A DNA stretch of 64,000 nucleotides from Desulfoferrobacter suflitae (GTDB lineage: Bacteria > Desulfobacterota > Syntrophobacteria > Syntrophobacterales > Syntrophobacteraceae): the NCBI RefSeq assembly GCF_022603395.1, contig NZ_JAIBKA010000003.1, positions 310,001-374,000 of the forward strand, read 5' to 3'. The notes beneath the pieces are model-generated. The model saw nothing but the letters and a program-made list of their open reading frames with translations. It searched no databases and had not been told where the DNA came from. Positions 8,511 to 20,779 of this stretch are shown in pieces. Both the position numbers and the translations under genes were made by a program. Within the stretch, counting starts at the first letter, position 1, and each line of letters begins with the position of its first letter.

Positions 8511-9881
8511 ATGTCGGACAAGTTCCACATCAATCTGAGTCCAAGCGAGCTACCCGAAAGATGGTATAATGTTCAACCTGACCTGCCTGAACCACTCGCG
8601 CCGCCGCTCAACCCAAAGACCGGACAACCGATCAAGCCGGAAGACTTGACGCCGATTTTTCCCATGGAACTGATCAAACAGGAAGTCAGTCAGGAACGCT
8701 GGATCGTGATCCCCGATGCCATCAGAGATGTATACCGGCTCTGGCGACCGACTCCTCTCAAGCGTGCCAGGAATCTCGAATTGGCCTTAGGCACACCCGC
8801 CCGTATTTATTACAAGGACGAGAGCGTCAGTCCTCCTGGAAGTCACAAACCCAACACCGCGGTTGCACAGGCCTATTACAATAAACAGGCGGGGATCACG
8901 AGAATTGCCACGGAAACCGGCGCGGGCCAATGGGGCAGCGCATTGTCGTTTGCCTGTAAGCTGCTCGACCTCAAGTGCACGGTCTACATGGTTAAGGTGA
9001 GTTATTATCAGAAACCCTTCAGAAAGTCTTTGATGCATATCTGGGGCGGCGAAGTGTATCCCTCACCCAGCGACCGCACCGAATCGGGCCGCAATATACT
9101 GGCAAGAAATCCGGACACCAACGGCAGCCTGGGAATGGCAATTTCCGAAGCAGTGGAAGATGCCGCTACCCATGAAGATACCAACTACTCCTTGGGAAGT
9201 GTTCTGAACCATGTTCTGCTCCACCAGACCATCGTTGGCCTGGAAGCCAAAAAACAACTGGAACTGGTCGGGGAAAAGCCCCATGTGCTGATAGGCTGCG
9301 TGGGTGGAGGCAGTAATTTTGGAGGGTTCTGCTTTCCTTTCGTCTCCGACAAGCTGAGCGGCAAACTGGATTGCGAAATCATCGGTGCGGAACCGTCCTC
9401 CTGTCCGACGCTCACCAAGGGACTCTACCGTTATGATTTCGGCGACACTGTAGGGCTCACCCCGTTGCTGTTGATGCATACCCTTGGGCACACCTTCGAA
9501 CCTCCCGGCATCCATGCGGGCGGACTGCGTTATCACGGTGATTCTCCTCTGGTCAGTCTGCTGGTCGATAAAAAGGTGATAAGGCCCGTTGCCTACCCGC
9601 AGAACCCATGTTTTGAAGCAGCCGTGCTGTTTGCCAATACCGAGGGCACCATCCCCGCTCCGGAAACAAGCCACGCCATCAGGGCGGCGGTCGATGAAGC
9701 CCTCAAATGCAAGGAGACGGGTGAAGAAAAATGCATTGTGTTCAATTTCAGCGGACACGGCCACTTTGACCTGAATGCGTATGACGCCTACATGGAAGGA
9801 AAGCTGGAGGACTACGAATATCCCGACGAAAAAATTCAGGAGGCGTTAGCCCAGCTGCCCAAGTTTCCTACCGGAATATGA
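8511..9881 (+). CDS. trpB: TrpB2-type tryptophan synthase beta chain
   Basis: A 456-residue PLP enzyme that joins indole and serine to form tryptophan. Its length, the long N-terminal extension ([18 protein letters not shown]) and [12 protein letters not shown] mark the TrpB2 branch rather than TrpB1. The PLP lysine is in [13 protein letters not shown], followed by [11 protein letters not shown] and the phosphate loop [12 protein letters not shown] strong AGGAGG precedes ATG 8511. No trpA or other trp genes are in the window, which is usual for TrpB2 proteins; they may salvage indole rather than form a channeling complex with TrpA. Confidence 0.93.
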   Translation: MSDKFHINLSPSELPERWYNVQPDLPEPLAPPLNPKTGQPIKPEDLTPIFPMELIKQEVSQERWIVIPDAIRDVYRLWRPTPLKRARNLELALGTPARIYYKDESVSPPGSHKPNTAVAQAYYNKQAGITRIATETGAGQWGSALSFACKLLDLKCTVYMVKVSYYQKPFRKSLMHIWGGEVYPSPSDRTESGRNILARNPDTNGSLGMAISEAVEDAATHEDTNYSLGSVLNHVLLHQTIVGLEAKKQLELVGEKPHVLIGCVGGGSNFGGFCFPFVSDKLSGKLDCEIIGAEPSSCPTLTKGLYRYDFGDTVGLTPLLLMHTLGHTFEPPGIHAGGLRYHGDSPLVSLLVDKKVIRPVAYPQNPCFEAAVLFANTEGTIPAPETSHAIRAAVDEALKCKETGEEKCIVFNFSGHGHFDLNAYDAYMEGKLEDYEYPDEKIQEALAQLPKFPTGI

Positions 9882-10253
9882 TACACGAAGTGCGAGTCGG
9901 AGCGGAATCTGGCGGATCACGCGGGACGCTTGGCAGCCATCCAGGGGCGAGTCCAAGAGCCGTCCCGATTTGCCATCTAGGGCGGCGTGAGTTATAAGAA
10001 CAAGCTGTAAGTCGAGGGAGGGATGTCCCGATTTCGGTGGGTTACGGTGCACGAGCAGGCGCGTAACCCACTTACACTTTGCCAAGAGACCGACCGAGAA
10101 GTGAATTTGCTTACGGTCCAGTCAATGTCTGGGGTGCTCCTGACCGACACCAGTGGAAAATTTGCTCCGTGGATGGGCCTGCAATATCCACAGGATCGGC
10201 AGTTTGCTTGTGCCGCTTAAAGGAAATCTTTCAGGGAGGCTTTCTTTCGTTCG
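9882..10253. other. gene-free interval before secA
   Basis: The 372 bases hold the secA leader and a REP-like inverted repeat (10037-10071). The string GTCCCGATTT occurs twice (about 9962 and 10026). Small frames on both strands have no recognisable product or ribosome site. No riboswitch or clear promoter was recognised. Confidence 0.5.
10037..10071. repeat. REP-like inverted repeat GTGGGTTACG / CGTAACCCAC
   Basis: GTGGGTTACG (10037-10046) and CGTAACCCAC (10062-10071) form a perfect 10-bp stem with a 15-base loop. The GTGGGTTACG/CGTAACCCAC core resembles a widespread class of REP/RAYT-type palindromes scattered between bacterial genes. No T run follows, so it is not a standard terminator. 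Repeat-family membership is by resemblance only. Confidence 0.5.
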
Positions 10254-12771
<2,518 letters not shown>

Positions 12772-12782
<11 letters not shown>

Positions 12783-13983
12783 CGAAGCGTTTACTGTTCC
12801 CGGCTTTGTGGTGTCGGCGCTGGCATGTCAGATGCGCTATCGCAACCGGCCCGATCTGGCACTCATCGCTGCCGGCGACAACTTGGATGCCGCAGCGGCC
12901 GGGGTTTTCACGCGCAACCTGTTTAGTGCGGCACCGGTAGAGCTGTGTAAAAGGCATCTCCATTCTCCTTACAAGAAGGCGATTGTGATCAATGCCGGAA
13001 TCGCCAATGCGTGCACCGGCGCCATGGGTTGGCAGAAGGCGCACCAAATGGCCGAGCTCGTCGCGCGAAGCCTGCACGTCGATGCCGAACAAATCCTCGT
13101 TGCTTCTACCGGCGTCATTGGTCAACAGATTCAGCTGGAGCCTGTGGCTGCTGCCATGCCCGATCTGTGCGCCGGATTGAGAGCGGATGCATGGGAACAG
13201 GTGGCTCGCGCCATCATGACAACCGACACAGTCCCGAAAATGGCCTCCACCCGTGTGCAGATCCAGGGGAAGATGATCACCATCGGAGGCGTTGCCAAGG
13301 GCTCCGGCATGATAGCTCCCGATATGGCCACCATGCTGGCCTTTGTCTGCACCGATGCAGTCATTCAACCGGACCTGTTGAGTCACTGGCTGCGGCACGG
13401 TACGTCCAATTCATTCAATTGCATCACAGTCGACGGGGATACCAGCACCAATGACTGTGTGCTGATGATGGCAAGCGGTGCAGCGGGCAACGAACTGTTG
13501 CGCAATCCGCAGAGCGATGAAAGCCTGCTTTTCGGGGAAGCTTTACAGGCGGTATTGCTGGATTTGGCCAAACAGATTGTCTATGACGGTGAAGGAGCCA
13601 CAAAATTCATTGAAATTCAGGTAGGTGGAGCGCCCGACATGCAAAGCGCCAAGACGGTTGCCTTCACCATTGCCCATTCACCCCTGGTCAAGACGGCATT
13701 TTTTGGGGAAGATGCCAATTGGGGAAGGATAGTTGCGGCGGCCGGCAGATCCGGTATTCCTCTGGACCCACAGAAAGCAGCTTTGTTCTTTGACGATGTG
13801 TGCGTGTTCCGTGGAGGCATGCCTGTGGCGGGGTCCGAGGTCGAGGAGAGGGCAAGCCGGGTTTTCAAACGGCAACGGCTGACGGTTCGACTCGATCTTG
13901 GATTGGGGGAATCGGCCTTCACCGCCTACACCTGCGACCTCTCGTATGACTACGTAAAAATCAACGCCTCCTATCGCTCGTAG
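12772..13983 (+). CDS. argJ: bifunctional ornithine/glutamate N-acetyltransferase ArgJ
   Basis: ArgJ transfers the acetyl group from N-acetylornithine to glutamate, recycling it in arginine synthesis. The conserved self-cleavage site is seen in [13 protein letters not shown], where the Thr of ATML becomes the nucleophile of the beta subunit. N-terminal GRPDLAL-like ([12 protein letters not shown]) and GVFTRN motifs, and the C-terminal ending in NASYRS, are typical. GTG 12772 gives 403 residues and overlaps the secA stop by 11 bases; the longer upstream frame runs inside secA and is not credible. Whether the enzyme also uses acetyl-CoA (bifunctional) cannot be told from sequence. Confidence 0.94.
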
Positions 13984-14202
13984 AATCCCCTTGTTCATTC
14001 GGGCAATGCCGACCACCAATTTCTGAAGCGGTTCGCTCTGCTTTGCCGAAAGATTGCTCTAATCGCCTTCTGAAGATGATCTCAACATGGCGTCGTCAAG
14101 CCGATCCGTCCTGTTTGGTTGGGGTGGCGGGACAAGAGTGCCGGGCCGAGATCGTCCGACCTTCGATACCTCAGTGAGCGTGTTTCACAAGGAGTCTCAT
14201 CG

Positions 14203-15612
14203 ATGAAAGTGCTGATCTGCGGAGTCGGCAAGATTACCAGGCATCTGCTGAGAAGATTGGGTGACAACTGGCGTGTTACCCTGCTGGACATGTCCGAGGA
14301 GCGACTCAATGAGCTGGTTTCGGCTGATCTCAATATTGAGAGGATGACCGTCGGCGATGCCGCCAGCCCGGTTGCTTTGGACGCGGCTGGGGTGGCAAAC
14401 TTCGACTACGTTCTCGCTCTTACCGACAACGACAAGGTCAATCTCGCCACCGCACGATATGCCAAAGATCAAGGCGTGGTCCACATTCTTTCACTGGTTA
14501 ACGAACATGAGAACCAGGAAAAATTTGAAGAGCTGGGGGTTCGCTCCATCCTGGGAAGCACCCTGCTTGCCAGGAACATCTTTCACTATCTGCAGGATCC
14601 GCGCATTCATGTCACCCCACTGACACTTGGACCCTCTGAAATCATCGAGGTGGATGTCGCCCACCACTTTCGGATGATCGGCCGGCCGACTGCCGCCCTG
14701 ATAGACGAGGATTGGAAACTGGTCGCCGTGTTTCGAAAGAAGCAGTTGATCTTTGCCGAGCCTGAGTTGGTGATCGAGGCGAACGATCGCCTGGTGATAA
14801 TCGGCAAACCTGACGTATTCAGGCCCATTTGTGACCTGTTGGAATGCGACCATCCTCACTTTCCGCTTGCCTACGGACAGGGAATGGTGGTTGCCCTGAC
14901 ATCGGATGCCAACCCCGCGGCGATCATAAGAGAAAGCATGCACTTGGCACAAAACACCAAGGTCAAGCATTTGACGGTGTTTTCCGCCCAACGGGAGTGC
15001 TCCGTTCAGGACGAGCTGAAGTCATGGTCCCAGACCATCGATATCCGGACGGAGGAGGTTGAAGGGGACGTTTTGAGCCGCATTCAGGAGAGCGATGCAC
15101 GTGACAACTGCGGCCTGGTGGTTGTGCATCCGTTTGAGGCCTCTTTTTTTAAGTCGATGGCAAAACCTGCCCTGGTCTCGCTGGCCCATTCCCTCACGTG
15201 CCCATTGCTCGTGGCCAGGAACACTCAGCCCTACGAGCGAATTTTGGTACCGTTCAACGGCTCTCCCAAAGCTGAGCTGGGATTGGAGTTGGCCGCAGAC
15301 CTGGCTCGCCAGTTGAATTCGGAGGTCGCCATAGTGATCGTTCAACAGGCTGACTTCATCACCGGTTCGCAAGGCAAGGACTGGATCGAGTCGAATATTC
15401 AACGGGCTCGAGAAATCATCCACATACACAAAGTAGAACTGCGCGAAATCGTCAGAAAAGGCAACCCTGTAAAAGAAATTGTTCAGGTCGCGAATGATTT
15501 CAACCTGCTGGTCATGGGCAGCACCACCAAAGATAAGACACTGTTTGCGCCGCACGTGGGAGAGCTCTTGGCCCAGGAAGTTCCCTGCTCGGTGCTCATC
15601 GTGACGAACTAA
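14203..15612 (+). CDS. TrkA-N/TrkA-C (RCK) protein fused to a universal stress protein domain
   Basis: A 469-residue cytosolic regulator. Residues 1-120 form an RCK-N Rossmann domain (ICGVGKITRHLLRRLG) that binds NAD(H) or ATP; residues about 140-215 form an RCK-C/TrkA-C ligand domain; the last 140 residues are a UspA domain (ILVPFNGSPKAELGLELA ... VMGSTTK ... PCSVLIV). Such proteins gate cation transporters. The antiporter gene begins 20 bases downstream, so this is its likely regulatory subunit. ATG 14203 follows AAGGAGT. The UspA fusion is unusual in stand-alone RCK proteins. Confidence 0.85.
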   Translation: MKVLICGVGKITRHLLRRLGDNWRVTLLDMSEERLNELVSADLNIERMTVGDAASPVALDAAGVANFDYVLALTDNDKVNLATARYAKDQGVVHILSLVNEHENQEKFEELGVRSILGSTLLARNIFHYLQDPRIHVTPLTLGPSEIIEVDVAHHFRMIGRPTAALIDEDWKLVAVFRKKQLIFAEPELVIEANDRLVIIGKPDVFRPICDLLECDHPHFPLAYGQGMVVALTSDANPAAIIRESMHLAQNTKVKHLTVFSAQRECSVQDELKSWSQTIDIRTEEVEGDVLSRIQESDARDNCGLVVVHPFEASFFKSMAKPALVSLAHSLTCPLLVARNTQPYERILVPFNGSPKAELGLELAADLARQLNSEVAIVIVQQADFITGSQGKDWIESNIQRAREIIHIHKVELREIVRKGNPVKEIVQVANDFNLLVMGSTTKDKTLFAPHVGELLAQEVPCSVLIVTN

Positions 15613-15632
15613 TCCCTGCTGGGGCGGGCACT

Positions 15633-16790
15633 ATGTCCATCAACCAAGAATTTTCCCTGCTGCTTGTCAGCCTGGCCGTAGCGATTCTCCCGGGTGTCAG
15701 CCGGTTACTCCGGCTGCCGGCTCCCGTAGTGGAAATCTTGTTTGGTGTGGTCATGGGCAAGAGTCTCTTGAATCTTCAGTTTAGTGGTGACTGGCTGCCC
15801 TTCTTAGCTCATCTGGGGTTCCTTCTGCTCATGTTCCACTCCGGAATGGAGATTGATTTTGACATGCTGCGCAAGCAGAGCTGGAAGGAGCTGCTGTTTC
15901 AGCTGTTGGTGTTCGGAGCCAGTCTGGGTCTGTCCTTCGCTGCAGCAATCCATCTTGGCAGAGGAGTCTTTGTAGCACTGGTCCTGACCACAACCTCGCT
16001 GGGTCTGGTGATGCCGATTCTCAAAGAGATGGGCATCAGCCGGGCGCCGTTCGGCCAGAAGATGCTGATTGCCGCCTCCCTGGCAGACTTTTTGACCCTC
16101 TTCGGGATCACATTTTTCGTGCTTGGCAAGGATTACGGCTTCAGCTGGCGATTCATTGCGCCCATACCGCTTTTTGCCGGTTTTGCTTTGCTGCTCTGGG
16201 CCGGCCGAATGTGGGTGTGGTGGCATCCTCAACAGGCCGAGAAGCTACTTGGCGCAAGTGACTCCCAGGAGCTTGGGGTAAGGCTGTCGCTCGCTCTTCT
16301 GTTTCTCTTCGTGGCCGAGTCGGAACTGGTACATCTGGAGCCGGTGCTGGGTGCGTTTATGGGAGGTTGTGTGCTCTCATTTGTATTCCGGCAGAAGCCG
16401 GACCTGGAAATAAAACTGTCGGCGCTCGGCTTCGGCTTCTTGATCCCGATATTTTTCATAAATGTCGGGATGCAGTTCGATCTGCACAATATCCTCGCCG
16501 TCGATCAGCTCATTTTCACACTTAAATTGTTGATCCTCGCCATCCTGGTCAAAGTGATCCCAAGTCTGCTGTTTTACTTCCAGGACTTCCCGCTGAGAAA
16601 ATCCCTGCAAGCGGGTGCACTGCTCTCCTCACGGCTGAGCTTGATTGTGGCCGCTGCCACCATCGGCCTGGAAAAAGGGCTGATCGATCAGCAAATGAAG
16701 GATTCCGTGGTGTTGCTGGCCTTGTTGACCTGCTTGTTTGGCCCCACGCTGTTCAAGCTGTGCTACCATAAGGCGGCAGATACGGCTTAA
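15633..16790 (+). CDS. CPA2-family cation/proton antiporter
   Basis: A 385-residue membrane protein with about 12 hydrophobic helices, of the monovalent cation:proton antiporter-2 (KefB/NapA) family. Visible family segments are LRLPAPVVEILFGVVMGKSLL, LGFLLLMFHSGMEID and the ESELVHLEPVLGAFMGG helix, with conserved acidic residues in the transport core. It lacks a cytosolic RCK domain; that function is supplied by the separate RCK-UspA protein just upstream. Potassium or sodium specificity cannot be assigned. Confidence 0.87.
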   Translation: MSINQEFSLLLVSLAVAILPGVSRLLRLPAPVVEILFGVVMGKSLLNLQFSGDWLPFLAHLGFLLLMFHSGMEIDFDMLRKQSWKELLFQLLVFGASLGLSFAAAIHLGRGVFVALVLTTTSLGLVMPILKEMGISRAPFGQKMLIAASLADFLTLFGITFFVLGKDYGFSWRFIAPIPLFAGFALLLWAGRMWVWWHPQQAEKLLGASDSQELGVRLSLALLFLFVAESELVHLEPVLGAFMGGCVLSFVFRQKPDLEIKLSALGFGFLIPIFFINVGMQFDLHNILAVDQLIFTLKLLILAILVKVIPSLLFYFQDFPLRKSLQAGALLSSRLSLIVAAATIGLEKGLIDQQMKDSVVLLALLTCLFGPTLFKLCYHKAADTA

Positions 16791-17180
16791 TCACCGCAGC
16801 AAGGAAGAAAACCGTTTATCTGCATCAGCATTGATGACCTCCCGGCATGCCGAATGAAATGAATGTGAACTCACTGCAACCGATGTTTCCTCTTGATAAG
16901 GTCGGGTGCGGTTCCTATAGTGTTCAAGAACATGATTTTGGCTTCCAGGCAGGCTGGGCTGAGGCACCAAACTCAGCAGATCAGGCGTTGGGTTCCGTCA
17001 TGCGAAACGCGTGACTCGACCAATCTACACCAAAACCATTAGCTTGGAAGCCATATTTTACAGGACGGCGGAAATTGATCTTATTGTTGGAGTAAACGGC
17101 ATCACGGGTGGTTCCTTTGGCTTGATGGGCGAAGACGAATGTGAAGGTCACAGGGAGAGACTTAGTCGTAAGGAGGCAAT
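16791..17180. other. gene-free interval after the antiporter
   Basis: 390 bases without a supportable gene. It contains a REP-like hairpin at 16988-17023 and, near the end, the ribosome site AAGGAGG (17170-17176) of the next gene. A 63-codon frame starting with GTG at 17011 begins within the hairpin and has no ribosome site, so it is not annotated. Confidence 0.5.
16988..17023. repeat. REP-like imperfect hairpin
   Basis: TTGG (16988) pairs with CCAA (17020-17023), GTC with GAC, and GCG with CGC around an AAA loop. The reverse strand reads like the widespread REP consensus of the GTAGGTTGGGTTGAG...AACCCAACGCC type. It is a lone, degenerate copy. Resemblance is from memory of such elements and would need a search. 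Confidence 0.45.
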
Positions 17181-17618
17181 ATGCAAATTCCTGAGTACGT
17201 GACGGTAGAAGAAGTGAAGCGGGTTTGTAAAGAACTTGGTGTGCGGGACTGGTCCGCTCTGGGTGACTCGAAAGTGCTGCCCGAGGAGGCGAAGGTGATT
17301 CTGGCGGAAGTCAACCGTGAAGGAATGAACATAGATCCCGAAAGCTTTCGCCTGGGTCTCGAAGTAGAGCTGGAACACGGCACTCGTTTCAAGGATGCCA
17401 ATGTAACCAACAATCATCCCATACTGACAGGAAAAATCGTACTGGCCCATCTCAAGGAATCGCTGGATTATTACGAACGGCTGGAAGTTGCAGAACTGGA
17501 AGGCGATTTGCTCAAGGCATTGATTGCCAAAAATCCTGCCAAGCTGGAAACGCTCTACAAAAAGTTGGTCGAGGCCAGGCGGGTTCTCAGCAAAACCGAA
17601 GCCGAGCAGCTTGGCTGA
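17181..17618 (+). CDS. DUF5661-like protein of unknown function
   Basis: A 145-residue soluble, helix-rich protein. The centre has LGLEVELEHGT ... TNNHPILTGKIVLAHLKESLDYYERL, which matches my memory of the DUF5661 signature (ELEHGT, LTGKIALAHL, DYY). Conserved E/H residues in ELEHGT and AHL suggest a metal site, but this is inference. A perfect AAGGAGG precedes ATG 17181. It converges on the membrane protein gene with an 11-base gap. Function unknown. Confidence 0.7.
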   Translation: MQIPEYVTVEEVKRVCKELGVRDWSALGDSKVLPEEAKVILAEVNREGMNIDPESFRLGLEVELEHGTRFKDANVTNNHPILTGKIVLAHLKESLDYYERLEVAELEGDLLKALIAKNPAKLETLYKKLVEARRVLSKTEAEQLG

Positions 17619-17629
17619 TGCGGCGCTGT

Positions 17630-18472
17630 TCACGACGATCGGGTTGTCCTTGATTGCAGCGTCGAGAGCAGCCGCGGCGCGCCGCCCTTGACATGAAGAA
17701 GCACCAGGTACAGTGTGGCAAGAAGATAGGCCAGCAGGGTTCCCAGGTATATCCCATAGGCGGGATAGAGCAGGTGGACGGCAACGGAGTAGACAATCAG
17801 TGACCCTATGCCTTTGGGGACGTTTTTGAGGATGGCGTAGACGTGTTCGGGGTCGTAGGTCACATGAATGATGACTACCAGGGGCAGCATGGTCACGGGA
17901 AATGCGGAAAAAAGGCCGGCCCAGGAAGGGCCGACCCATTTCGCCGTAGAAGTGATGACCACGATAAAGAAAGCTGCAGCCAAAGACCTCATGAACAGCA
18001 CCTGCGGGTTTAAAGCGACTCGCTGGCGGATTCTGACATTGTCCACCCTCTTGAATAAGGCAACGAACAAAACGATGGAAGCTGCCGGCAGCGTGACGGC
18101 CAATAGCAGGTTAGGCTCAAGCGGGCGGAGGGTCACGGCAACCAAAAAATATCCACAGAGCGACATGGAAGAGGCGAGCATGATGTTTTGCGGTTTATCC
18201 AGTCGGCCCGCTCGGATGGAGACTTGATAGTAGAGGTAGGCGAAAGCCTGAGTCGCCACCAGGCCGACGCAAGTGTAAACGGCGCTATCGGCGGCAAATT
18301 CAGGACTCAATTCATAGCCGAAAAAGAACAAACTGATGGCAGCTCCCAGCGGATAGCCCGAGAGCACCCCGGCAAACCTGGGACTGACCAGTTCTGCCAG
18401 AACCGACAGCAGGACCACCATGACGATGCTCACCAGCATTTTAACTAAAATGATGAACTGAAAATAATCCAA
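17630..18472 (-). CDS. integral membrane protein with internal duplication (GlpM/DUF3147-like)
   Basis: A 280-residue protein with about eight hydrophobic helices. Two halves repeat a similar motif: SPRFAGVLSGYPLGAAISLF near residue 30 and GPSWAGLFSAFPVTMLPLVV near residue 187, each resembling the LAGLxPLFPTFAL helix of small GlpM/DUF3147 membrane proteins. It could be a fused tandem of that family. The TTG start at 18472 is supported by GGAGAG eight bases upstream. No function is known; location in the inner membrane is clear. Confidence 0.7.
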   Translation of the reverse strand: MDYFQFIILVKMLVSIVMVVLLSVLAELVSPRFAGVLSGYPLGAAISLFFFGYELSPEFAADSAVYTCVGLVATQAFAYLYYQVSIRAGRLDKPQNIMLASSMSLCGYFLVAVTLRPLEPNLLLAVTLPAASIVLFVALFKRVDNVRIRQRVALNPQVLFMRSLAAAFFIVVITSTAKWVGPSWAGLFSAFPVTMLPLVVIIHVTYDPEHVYAILKNVPKGIGSLIVYSVAVHLLYPAYGIYLGTLLAYLLATLYLVLLHVKGGAPRLLSTLQSRTTRSS

Positions 18473-18608
18473 TGCTTACGCTCTCCACCAGGCGCTGCCC
18501 GTAACCAGGCACCAGAATGGGCGTCGCTGGCCACACACTTGCAGTAATTATGGCACTGCCCCCGGGAGCAGCCAATCCGAAGGGCATCCCTCGAAGCCTT
18601 AACCCCGT

Positions 18609-19691
18609 TTATCGCTGCATGTCGGCCAATGCCTTGTCGTACAACTCCTGCCCTATCTGTGGCACCCATTTTTCGTAGACGGGCCTGGTCGCCTCCCTGA
18701 ATGCTTTGATCTGAGCATCCGTAAGAAAGGTAACGGTCATGCCGTTTTCTTTAAAGAGTTTCAGCGGATCAGGAAACTCCATGGTGTAGTTGAATTCATT
18801 CCGCAAAATCATGATGGACTTACCCCCGTCCATCCCGGCGCGGCAGAGAGCCTTTTCAAACCTGGCCGACTCCTGAGCTGCTTCCAAGACGGCCTTTTGT
18901 ATATCAGGTGAAAATGCCTCCCATTGTTCTTTATTCCAATAGATGATCACCGGATCCACCAGGTAGTTCCAGAAGGTGATGAATTTGTGATACTGCCAGA
19001 TCTTTGACGGCACCAGGATCCCGACCGGATTTTCCTGACCGTCGACCACATTCTGCTGGAAAGCGGCCACCGCATTGTCCCAGTTCATATTGACAGGATC
19101 TGCCCCCAACTGGCGAAAAATGTCTATGAAAACAGGACTGCCGACAACCCGGATGCGCAATCCATTCAAATCGCTCGGCTCCTCTATAACATGCTTGCTG
19201 TTGGTGACCTGGCGAAATCCATTCTCCGCCCAGGCAAGCCCCTTAAGACCGATCTTGTCCATGGCGGCAAAGATGGCTTCTCCGGTCTTGCCATTTTCCA
19301 GTTTATCCAGGTTCTCGTAGGTATTGATAAAAAACGGCAGGGAGAACACGTTCATTTCAGGAATGACAGTGGATGAATTGATGGTGGATTCGTAAGCACA
19401 ATCGATGACACCCTTGGCAACCATCTGCGGTGATTTGAGCTGAGCCCCCTTGAGAAGGGTGCTGCTGTAGTAGGGCTTAATATTGATTTTTCCCTTGGTT
19501 TTTTCTTTGACCAGTTCAACGAACCGGGTTGCTCCCATACCCCAGTAATAGGAAGGGCCGACATTGAGGGTCAACTTGTATTCCTCCTTCAATTCAGCCG
19601 CCCTGCTAAATACCGGCAGGAGTAAACTGACGGCGAGAACCAATGAAAAAACCGGGAAAAGCCTTGATCCTCTGGGGTTTAAAATTTGCAT
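18609..19691 (-). CDS. dctP: TRAP transporter solute receptor DctP, orphan
   Basis: A periplasmic binding protein of TRAP carboxylate transporters, 360 residues with an N-terminal signal peptide (FPVFSLVLAVSLLLPVFSRAAE). The conserved ligand-binding region GLRIRVVGSPVF includes the arginine that holds the substrate carboxylate. ATG 19691 is preferred because AAGGAG lies eight bases upstream; the longer frame adds an unlikely charged extension. No dctQ or dctM is adjacent; the only membrane subunits in the window are 33 kb away beside another receptor. It may use membrane subunits outside the window. Confidence 0.88.
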   Translation of the reverse strand: MQILNPRGSRLFPVFSLVLAVSLLLPVFSRAAELKEEYKLTLNVGPSYYWGMGATRFVELVKEKTKGKINIKPYYSSTLLKGAQLKSPQMVAKGVIDCAYESTINSSTVIPEMNVFSLPFFINTYENLDKLENGKTGEAIFAAMDKIGLKGLAWAENGFRQVTNSKHVIEEPSDLNGLRIRVVGSPVFIDIFRQLGADPVNMNWDNAVAAFQQNVVDGQENPVGILVPSKIWQYHKFITFWNYLVDPVIIYWNKEQWEAFSPDIQKAVLEAAQESARFEKALCRAGMDGGKSIMILRNEFNYTMEFPDPLKLFKENGMTVTFLTDAQIKAFREATRPVYEKWVPQIGQELYDKALADMQR

Positions 19692-19813
19692 CCGGCCACT
19701 CCTTTGCTTGGACGGTGAAAATGATTCTGACATCCTTTCCATTGAGCTCAATTGATCGGCCTTTGGCGCTACGGAACTGGGGGTAACAGCGGCAAGGCAT
19801 ACAGTGACCGCTC

Positions 19814-20626
19814 CTAGCCGCTGTTCACAGCAGCCAAGACCACCGCCGCCGGGGCAATGCCCATTTTGCCCAATGCGTCTTTGCCACGCACCGTCAAATC
19901 GCTGATGAACTGAAATTGATCTCGGCTGTCAACGGGATAGGCTTTCAACTGGTAGTGAGTACCCCAGGGTTCTTCCTTCAAGACGACCACCACCGGCCTT
20001 TCCAGTTGCAGGTACGGACTGGTCAGTGCCACATCTTCCAGCTTGTGGCGCACCGATTTTGCATCGTGCTCCGGATGCAGGTAAAAGTGAGCCACGCACA
20101 TCAGTTCTCTTTGACCATCGTTGGCATTATAAACGCTGCTCTCCCATATTTTGTTGTGAGGGATAGTGACCATGGTGTCATCCGGCGTAACCAGGTGCAA
20201 GGCCCTGGTTTCCACTGACTTGACCTCACCGTAGGCGTCATTGATTTTGACCCAGTCGCCGGGGCGATAGGGATGTTCGTAGATGGCGATCACTCCAGCA
20301 GCCAGACTCGTGATGTACCCCTTGAATGCGAATCCTACCGCGAAGGCGAGTGCACCCGCAACGGCAGCGATCTTTTGAAAAGTGGCTCCCGTGAGGATAA
20401 AAACAATCAAGACAACCGCCGCAATCAGAATCAACAGCCGCAGTATCGGAATCAACGGGAGAATGTGGAAGCGAAAGCGACTGGGAGATACTTGGGCAAC
20501 CCAGGGAAGGAAGCGTTTGACTACTTGAATGATCATCCAGGCCATCAGAACGACTGCCAGAATTTGCATAAGTTCGATCATTCCCACATCTTTGAAGATT
20601 TGCAGCACACTTTTATCGGCGTTCAT
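19814..20626 (-). CDS. MscS-family mechanosensitive ion channel
   Basis: A 270-residue small-conductance mechanosensitive channel with three hydrophobic helices. The pore helix AAVAGALAFAVGFAFKGY, with its alternating small residues, is followed by the MscS beta domain containing YEHPYRPGDWVKI and VTIPHNKIW. It would open under hypo-osmotic stress to release solutes. A GGGAGG ribosome site precedes ATG 20626. The next gene upstream on the same strand is an uncharacterised 437-residue protein. Confidence 0.92.
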   Translation of the reverse strand: MNADKSVLQIFKDVGMIELMQILAVVLMAWMIIQVVKRFLPWVAQVSPSRFRFHILPLIPILRLLILIAAVVLIVFILTGATFQKIAAVAGALAFAVGFAFKGYITSLAAGVIAIYEHPYRPGDWVKINDAYGEVKSVETRALHLVTPDDTMVTIPHNKIWESSVYNANDGQRELMCVAHFYLHPEHDAKSVRHKLEDVALTSPYLQLERPVVVVLKEEPWGTHYQLKAYPVDSRDQFQFISDLTVRGKDALGKMGIAPAAVVLAAVNSG

Positions 20627-20779
20627 GGGGTCCTCCCGGCCTGGCCATCAGTGCTCTCCGGCCTGATCCGCAAACCAGACCATGCTGAGCTTTTCCGTCT
20701 GCGGTAAGACCTTGCGCGGTTTTGCAAGCCGCTTTAATGGTTGCCGGAAATCCAGCCGGCCTGGCTCCAATGGGCAGGT

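Noticed and set aside
9846-10085. 79-codon minus-strand frame in the gap before secA
   Set aside because: It overlaps the trpB2 end and a palindrome, has no ribosome site and matches no family I recognise.
17011-17202. 63-codon plus-strand frame
   Set aside because: It starts inside a REP-like hairpin, lacks a ribosome site, has no recognisable product and overlaps the start of a well-supported gene.
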